From contig FR880118.1 of NCBI GenBank assembly GCA_000434555.1, positions 22,178 to 32,716 on the forward strand: DNA of 10,539 bases, written 5' to 3'. Shown one piece after another: positions 6,789 to 10,539 of this stretch. This stretch comes from Clostridium sp. CAG:524. Lineage in GTDB: Bacteria > Bacillota_I > Bacilli_A > RF39 > UBA660. The translations under genes and the position numbers were made by a program. Below the pieces are notes generated by a model, which worked only from the letters and a program-made list of their open reading frames with translations, made no database searches and was not told where the DNA came from. The stretch's first letter is position 1; each line of letters starts with the position of its first letter.

Positions 6789-8864
6789 TTATTGTTGTAC
6801 ACCATTTTTCTTTATAATGTCTTCAGCAATACTTCTTGGAACTTCTTCATAGTGATCAAATATCATTTGATATGTACCACGTCCTTGAGTATTACTTCTA
6901 AGAACTGTCATGTAACCGAACATTTCTGAAAGTGGAACCATAGCTCTAATAGAAATATCTCTACCTCTTGATTCATTACCAAGTGGTTTTCCACGTCTAC
7001 TAGTTAAGTCTCCCATAACTGTTCCCATGAATTCTTCTGGAACAACTACTTCAACATTCATAATTGGTTCTAAAATGCAAGGATTACATTTATTTTTAGC
7101 TTCTTTTAATGCCATAGAAGCAGCAATTTTAAATGCCATTTCATTTGAGTCTACATCATGGTAAGATCCATCAAATAATGTACATTTAACATCTATCATT
7201 GGATATCCAGCAAGTACTCCACCTGCTAAAGCTTCTTGAAGTCCTTTGTCAACTACAGGAATATATTCACGAGGAACAACTCCACCTACTACTTCATCAA
7301 CAAATTCATATCCTTTATCAGGATTTGGTTCAAATTTAACCCAAACATGTCCGTATTGTCCACGTCCACCTGATTGTTTAATATATTTACCTTCACATTC
7401 AGCAGTACTCTTAAGAGTTTCTCTATAAGCAACTTGTGGTTTACCAACATTAGCTTCAACACCGAATTCTCTTCTCATTCTATCAACTAGAACGTCTAAA
7501 TGAAGTTCACCCATACCAGCTATAATAGTTTGACCAGTTTCATGATCAGTTTTAGCTCTGAATGATGGATCTTCTTTAGCTAATTTTTGAAGAGCAATTC
7601 CCATTTTTTCTTGATCTGCTTTTGATTTTGGTTCAATAGCAAGTTCAATAACTGGTTCTGGGAATACCATTTTTTCAAGAATAACTTGATTCTTTTCATC
7701 ACATAGAGTATCTCCTGTAGTAGTATCTTTAAGACCTACAGCAGCAGCAATTTCTCCAGCATATACTTCGCTAATTTCTTTTCTTTGATTAGCATGCATT
7801 TGAAGAATACGTCCGATTCTTTCTTTTTCTCCTTTAGTAGAGTTCATAACATAACTTCCTGATTTAAGTACACCAGAGTATACACGGAAGAATGTTAAGT
7901 TTCCTACAAATGGATCGTTCATAACTTTGAATGCTAAAGCACTGAATGGTTCACTGTCACTAGCTTTTCTTTCAACCTCTTTATCATTCATATCAACGCC
8001 TTTAACAGCTGCAATATCAAGTGGAGATGGTAGATAATCAATAACTGCATCCATTAATGCACGAGTACCTTTATCACCTAAAGCATCAGCACATAATACT
8101 GGGAAAAATTTAACAGCTAATGTAGCTTTTCTTATAGTTGATTTTAATAAATCTACACTAATTTCATTTCCTTCTAAATATTGTTCCATTAATTCGTCAG
8201 AGAAATCAGCAACAGCATCTATTAATTTACCTCTATATTCTTCAGCTCTATCCATCATGTCTGCTGGTATTTCAATTTCAGTAACATTTTGAGCAGCAGT
8301 TCCATCATAGCTATAAGCTTTCATAGTAACTAAATCAACGTATCCTGTAAAGTGATCTTCAGCTCCAATTGGTAACATGATTGGTTCTGCATTTTCAGAT
8401 AGTCTATGATGAATTGAATCTATTGAATAATAGAAATCAGCTCCCATTTTTTCCATCTTATTAGCACAAATCATTCTTGGAACCATATAATCATTTGCTT
8501 GTCTCCAAACTTGTTCAGTTTGTGTTTCAACTCCAGCTTGAGCATCAATAAGTGCAACGGCACCATCTAAAACTCTTAAACTACGAGCAACTTCAATAGT
8601 GAAGTCTACGTGTCCCGGAGTATCTATTATATTGAATCTATAACCATTCCAGTGTACAGTAGTTGCAGCACTAGTAATTGTTATACCTCTTTCTTTTTCT
8701 TGATCCATCCAGTCCATTTGAGAAGCTCCATCATGAGTTTCACCAATTTTATGAATGTTTCCACCTAAATATAGAATTCTCTCAGTAGTTGTTGTTTTAC
8801 CAGCATCTATATGAGCCATAATTCCTATATTACGTGTTTTTTCTAACGATACATCACGCGCCAT
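6789..8864 (-). CDS. fusA: Elongation factor G
   Basis: Ribosomal translocase: a GTPase that moves tRNA and mRNA after peptide bond formation and takes part in ribosome recycling. Length 691 is normal. G1 AHIDAGKT (17-24), G2 RGITI (59-63) and G3 DTPGH (81-85) are intact. The G4 motif reads NKME (135-138) where the family has NKxD; the codon is GAA. The G' insert, domain II (FKVMNDPFVGNLTFF), domain III (GMGELHLDVLVDRM), domain IV (GGRGQYGHVWVKFEP) and C-terminal domain (RSNTQGRGTYQMIFDHYEEVP) are all present, so it is a translocase-type EF-G and not TetM or LepA. The start is supported by AAGGGAG upstream and by MARDVSLEKTRNIGIMAHID. It lies 15 bp after rpsG and 90 bp before tuf. The Glu of G4 is the one odd residue; see findings. 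Confidence 0.98.
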   Translation of the reverse strand: MARDVSLEKTRNIGIMAHIDAGKTTTTERILYLGGNIHKIGETHDGASQMDWMDQEKERGITITSAATTVHWNGYRFNIIDTPGHVDFTIEVARSLRVLDGAVALIDAQAGVETQTEQVWRQANDYMVPRMICANKMEKMGADFYYSIDSIHHRLSENAEPIMLPIGAEDHFTGYVDLVTMKAYSYDGTAAQNVTEIEIPADMMDRAEEYRGKLIDAVADFSDELMEQYLEGNEISVDLLKSTIRKATLAVKFFPVLCADALGDKGTRALMDAVIDYLPSPLDIAAVKGVDMNDKEVERKASDSEPFSALAFKVMNDPFVGNLTFFRVYSGVLKSGSYVMNSTKGEKERIGRILQMHANQRKEISEVYAGEIAAAVGLKDTTTGDTLCDEKNQVILEKMVFPEPVIELAIEPKSKADQEKMGIALQKLAKEDPSFRAKTDHETGQTIIAGMGELHLDVLVDRMRREFGVEANVGKPQVAYRETLKSTAECEGKYIKQSGGRGQYGHVWVKFEPNPDKGYEFVDEVVGGVVPREYIPVVDKGLQEALAGGVLAGYPMIDVKCTLFDGSYHDVDSNEMAFKIAASMALKEAKNKCNPCILEPIMNVEVVVPEEFMGTVMGDLTSRRGKPLGNESRGRDISIRAMVPLSEMFGYMTVLRSNTQGRGTYQMIFDHYEEVPRSIAEDIIKKNGVQQ

Positions 8865-8879
8865 TAGTGTTCTCCCTTC

Positions 8880-9347
8880 TTACCATCTATAATGAGCATA
8901 AGCCTTGTTAGCTTCAGCCATCTTATGAGTATCTTCACGTTTTTTAACTGCTCCACCAATTCCATTTGAAGCATCTATAATTTCAGCAGCTAATTTTTCT
9001 GCCATTCCTTTTCCGCTTCTATTTTTAGCATATTGAATTAACCATCTAAGCATTAAAGCATTAGCTCTTTCTTCACGTACTTCAGTTGGAACTGAATAGT
9101 TACTTCCACCAATTCTTCTACTTCTAATTTCTAGTGATGGTCTAATATTATCAAATGCTTCATTTAGAACTTCCATAGGATCTCTATTTGTTTTTTCTTT
9201 TACTGTTTCAAGTGCATCATATAATATTTTTTGAGCAGTTCCTTTTTTACCATCTAACATAATTCCATTGATTAATTTAGTAATCATTTTAGAATTATAT
9301 ATTGGATCTGCTAAAACATCTCTTTTTATTGCTTGTCTTTTACGCAT
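8880..9347 (-). CDS. rpsG: 30S ribosomal protein S7
   Basis: Primary 16S rRNA-binding protein that starts assembly of the small-subunit head and contacts tRNA in the E site. The 155 residues match the usual 155-156. Conserved blocks are RDVLADPIYNSK near the start, LEIRSRRIGGSNYSVPTEVR in the middle and KKREDTHKMAEANKAYAHYRW at the end. AAAGGAG lies about 9 nt before the start. It is the second gene of the str operon, 27 bp after rpsL and 15 bp before fusA. In E. coli, S7 represses this operon by binding the rpsL-rpsG gap; the 27-bp gap here is too short to hold that structure, so any feedback must work elsewhere, perhaps in the leader. Confidence 0.98.
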   Translation of the reverse strand: MRKRQAIKRDVLADPIYNSKMITKLINGIMLDGKKGTAQKILYDALETVKEKTNRDPMEVLNEAFDNIRPSLEIRSRRIGGSNYSVPTEVREERANALMLRWLIQYAKNRSGKGMAEKLAAEIIDASNGIGGAVKKREDTHKMAEANKAYAHYRW

Positions 9348-9374
9348 GTTTTATTTCTCCTTTCTCAAACTTAA

Positions 9375-9791
9375 TTATTTATTTTTAGGTTTTTTAGTTC
9401 CGTATTTACTTCTACCTTGTCTTCTTTTATCAATACCAGCTGTATCTAAAGTTCCACGAACAATATGATAACGAACACCGATAAGATCTTTAACACGACC
9501 ACCACGAATTAGAACAACACTATGTTCTTGTAAATTATGTCCTTCACCACCGATATAGCAGTTTACTTCATAACCGTTACTTAATTTAACTTTAGCAATT
9601 TTTCTTAAAGCTGAGTTTGGTTTCTTTGGTGTTTTAGTAGAAACACGAGTACAAACTCCACGTTTTTGTGGTGCACAGTTGTTAGTTCTTACTTTGTCTT
9701 TAGAGTTATATCCAACATTTAATACTGGGCTTTTACTCTTTTTAACCTTTTGTCCTCTACTCTTTCTTACTAATTGATTAATTGTAGGCAT
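9375..9791 (-). CDS. rpsL: 30S ribosomal protein S12
   Basis: Protein of the decoding centre that helps control accuracy and is the classical streptomycin target. I take ATG at 9791 as the start: it gives MPTINQLVRK, the conserved N-terminus, with AAAGGAG at 9804-9798 and 6 nt spacing. The longer in-frame start at 9830 would add 13 residues that read through this ribosome-binding site. The 138 residues equal the Firmicutes form, including the extra NVGYNSKDKVRTNN loop. Lys56 (in TPKKPNS) and Lys101 (in GRVKDL) keep the Lys residues linked to streptomycin sensitivity, and Asp102 remains. Residue 104 is Ile (ATC) in VKDLIGVRYH, where E. coli and B. subtilis have Pro. First gene of the str operon, 27 bp before rpsG. 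Confidence 0.98.
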   Translation of the reverse strand: MPTINQLVRKSRGQKVKKSKSPVLNVGYNSKDKVRTNNCAPQKRGVCTRVSTKTPKKPNSALRKIAKVKLSNGYEVNCYIGGEGHNLQEHSVVLIRGGRVKDLIGVRYHIVRGTLDTAGIDKRRQGRSKYGTKKPKNK

Positions 9792-9797
9792 ATTAGT

Positions 9798-9804
9798 CTC
9801 CTTT
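9798..9804 (-). promoter_or_regulatory. Ribosome-binding site that sets the rpsL start
   Basis: AAAGGAG followed by ACTAAT and the ATG at 9791. It excludes the longer upstream start at 9830, whose reading frame runs through this site. Confidence 0.85.
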
Positions 9805-9807
9805 CTT

Positions 9808-9827
9808 ATACACATTTCCAGGTGTAT
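9808..9827 (-). promoter_or_regulatory. Second leader hairpin of the str operon
   Basis: In minus-strand RNA AUACAC (9827-9822) pairs with GUGUAU (9813-9808) around an 8-nt loop CUGGAAAU. It ends 3 nt before the rpsL ribosome-binding site, so a ligand stabilising it could limit ribosome access. No known leader family is recognised. Confidence 0.4.
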
Positions 9828-9845
9828 CATTTACTATATTTTTTT

Positions 9846-9868
9846 AAGTTTTCTGCGTGAGAAAACCT
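9846..9868 (-). promoter_or_regulatory. First leader hairpin of the str operon
   Basis: In minus-strand RNA AGGUUUUCU (9868-9860) pairs with AGAAAACUU (9854-9846), nine pairs with one G-U, around the loop CACGC. It begins about 6 nt into the predicted transcript. It is followed by A residues rather than U, so it is not a terminator. It may stabilise the 5' end or bind a ribosomal protein. Confidence 0.45.
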
Positions 9869-9880
9869 GAAATCTAGTTA

Positions 9881-9910
9881 ATAATAGCATACCCAACCCC
9901 CTTTTGTCAA
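9881..9910 (-). promoter_or_regulatory. Main promoter of the str operon
   Basis: On the minus strand a perfect TTGACA (9910-9905), an 18-nt spacer, then TATTAT (9886-9881) preceded by TGC. The spacer holds two G runs (GGGGG and GGG), striking in such AT-rich DNA. The start point is near 9874, giving a leader of about 83 nt. AT-rich sequence upstream (9911-9955) could act as an UP element. The -35 box also contains the stop codon of the upstream gene. Confidence 0.85.
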
Positions 9911-10539
9911 CGATTATTACTAATAATTTTAAGAAAAAATACATTATAATTTCCTGTATTACCATTTCTTACATTTTTTGCTATAGTAGTCCAACTATCT
10001 GATTCAAATTTAGTAGTTTTTGGATAAACTAATGCATCATCAGTTATAGTTGAAGTACTGGTATACTCTGTTCCGTTACCACCTGTTTTAGTAAAATATT
10101 GTCTTGTACTTGGTAAATTTCCTAATGCTGAACCTGAACTAACCTTTCTTGTTTCAAGAACGGTCTTATTATCAGTATTCATAAAAGTTACAACATAACT
10201 TATCTTCTTTGAACTATCAAATGTACAACTAGTTGATTCTTTAGTATCACTTCCATTTACTGATACATATGCATTTACTGATGTGCCAAGTAAACTTGTT
10301 AAATTAATTGTAGGATCTTCTACATATCTTAACCATATATAAAGAGTATAAGATATACTTTTACCTGTTTCTATAAAGTCACTATCATATATTAATAATT
10401 TATTATCAGCTATGTCTTTAAATGATCCTTCACTTACGTTACCAGTACTTGAAACTACTTTATAAACTAAGTATTCACTCTTTAATTGTTCTGAAATACT
10501 ATTAAAGTTAAGATAAAGTTTCATACATCCATTAAGAGT
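9907..10539 (-). CDS. 3' part of a large secreted surface protein, apparently cut short at its C-terminus
   Basis: The frame is open to the right edge (210 residues visible), and the first Met at 10524 has no ribosome-binding site, so the true start and signal peptide lie outside. A beta-rich region with SYTLYIWLRY comes first. Then a stretch YVVTFMNTDNKTVLETRKV, SGSALGNLPS, FTKTGGNGTEYTSTS and VYP resembles a Listeria-Bacteroides (Flg_new-type) extracellular repeat. Last is WTTIAKNVRNGNTGNY, which in proteins of this style usually introduces a further C-terminal domain (my recollection is DUF6273-like). Here it ends 12 residues later with VFFLKIISNNR, an unrelated-looking hydrophobic/basic tail, and the TGA lies in the str -35 box. 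It is Ser/Thr/Asn-rich with one Cys pair possibility. Probably surface exposed; whether the shortened protein works is unknown. Confidence 0.65.
   Translation of the reverse strand, partial: TLNGCMKLYLNFNSISEQLKSEYLVYKVVSSTGNVSEGSFKDIADNKLLIYDSDFIETGKSISYTLYIWLRYVEDPTINLTSLLGTSVNAYVSVNGSDTKESTSCTFDSSKKISYVVTFMNTDNKTVLETRKVSSGSALGNLPSTRQYFTKTGGNGTEYTSTSTITDDALVYPKTTKFESDSWTTIAKNVRNGNTGNYNVFFLKIISNNR

Noticed and set aside
5536..9468. Plus-strand frames opposite tuf (5536-5721, 6088-6342), fusA (7246-7428) and rpsG/rpsL (9268-9468)
   Set aside because: They are shadows of strongly conserved genes, without start signals or recognisable products.
9792..9830. Longer S12 reading from ATG at 9830, adding 13 residues
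   Set aside because: The extension reads through the leader hairpin and the ribosome-binding site, and the conserved S12 N-terminus MPTINQLV begins at 9791.
9846..9868. Hairpin upstream of rpsL as a terminator for the gene to its right
   Set aside because: On the minus strand it is followed by A residues and on the plus strand by GAAATC; the T run lies on the wrong side. It also lies downstream of the str promoter.
10522..10524. ATG at 10524 as the true start of the surface protein
   Set aside because: The frame is open to the window edge, no ribosome-binding site precedes it, and no signal peptide follows it.
1..10539. Mycoplasma-type code with TGA as Trp
   Set aside because: Trp residues at conserved sites use TGG (for example the end of S7), and the transporter gene ends at a TGA immediately followed by the next gene.

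Overview
This window comes from a very AT-rich bacterium that uses the standard bacterial code. TGG encodes Trp, and TGA ends two genes, so it is not a code-4 Mycoplasma. The S12 protein carries the longer Firmicutes-type N-terminal insertion, and ribosome-binding sites are strong (AAAGGAG). Secreted proteins of a style I associate with uncultured gut Bacilli (RF39-like lineages) lie at both edges. That lineage assignment is inference from style, not from a search.

Layout, left to right. Positions 1-1415 (minus strand) hold a two-gene unit: a 12-helix MFS-like transporter followed, after 5 bp, by the start of a secreted or membrane-anchored protein that leaves the window. Positions 1416-1568 are a divergent control region. 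It has a promoter for each side and a perfect 10-bp-arm palindrome inside the transporter promoter. Positions 1569-3611 (plus) encode a HelD-type RNA polymerase-associated ATPase. It converges with a membrane-anchored cell-wall hydrolase (3623-5449, minus) that has a degenerate GH25-like domain, a LysM and an intact GH25 domain. The two stop codons lie 11 bp apart and both touch one bidirectional terminator hairpin.

Positions 5529-9791 (minus) are the complete str operon in the order rpsL, rpsG, fusA, tuf (S12, S7, EF-G, EF-Tu). It has a strong promoter at 9881-9910, a structured leader of about 83 nt, a probable extra promoter before tuf, and a terminator after tuf. The last part of the window (9907-10539, minus) is the 3' part of a large secreted protein gene. 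It stops where a C-terminal domain would be expected, and its stop codon lies inside the -35 box of the str promoter.

The core of the window is ordinary translation machinery. I see no CRISPR array, insertion sequence, tRNA, rRNA, toxin-antitoxin pair or recognisable defence system. The points worth checking are two residue changes in highly conserved elongation components (EF-G G4 motif NKME instead of NKxD; S12 Ile instead of the loop Pro next to the streptomycin-contact Lys), the degenerate first half of the GH25 protein, the truncated surface gene fused to the str promoter, and the leader and operator hairpins.
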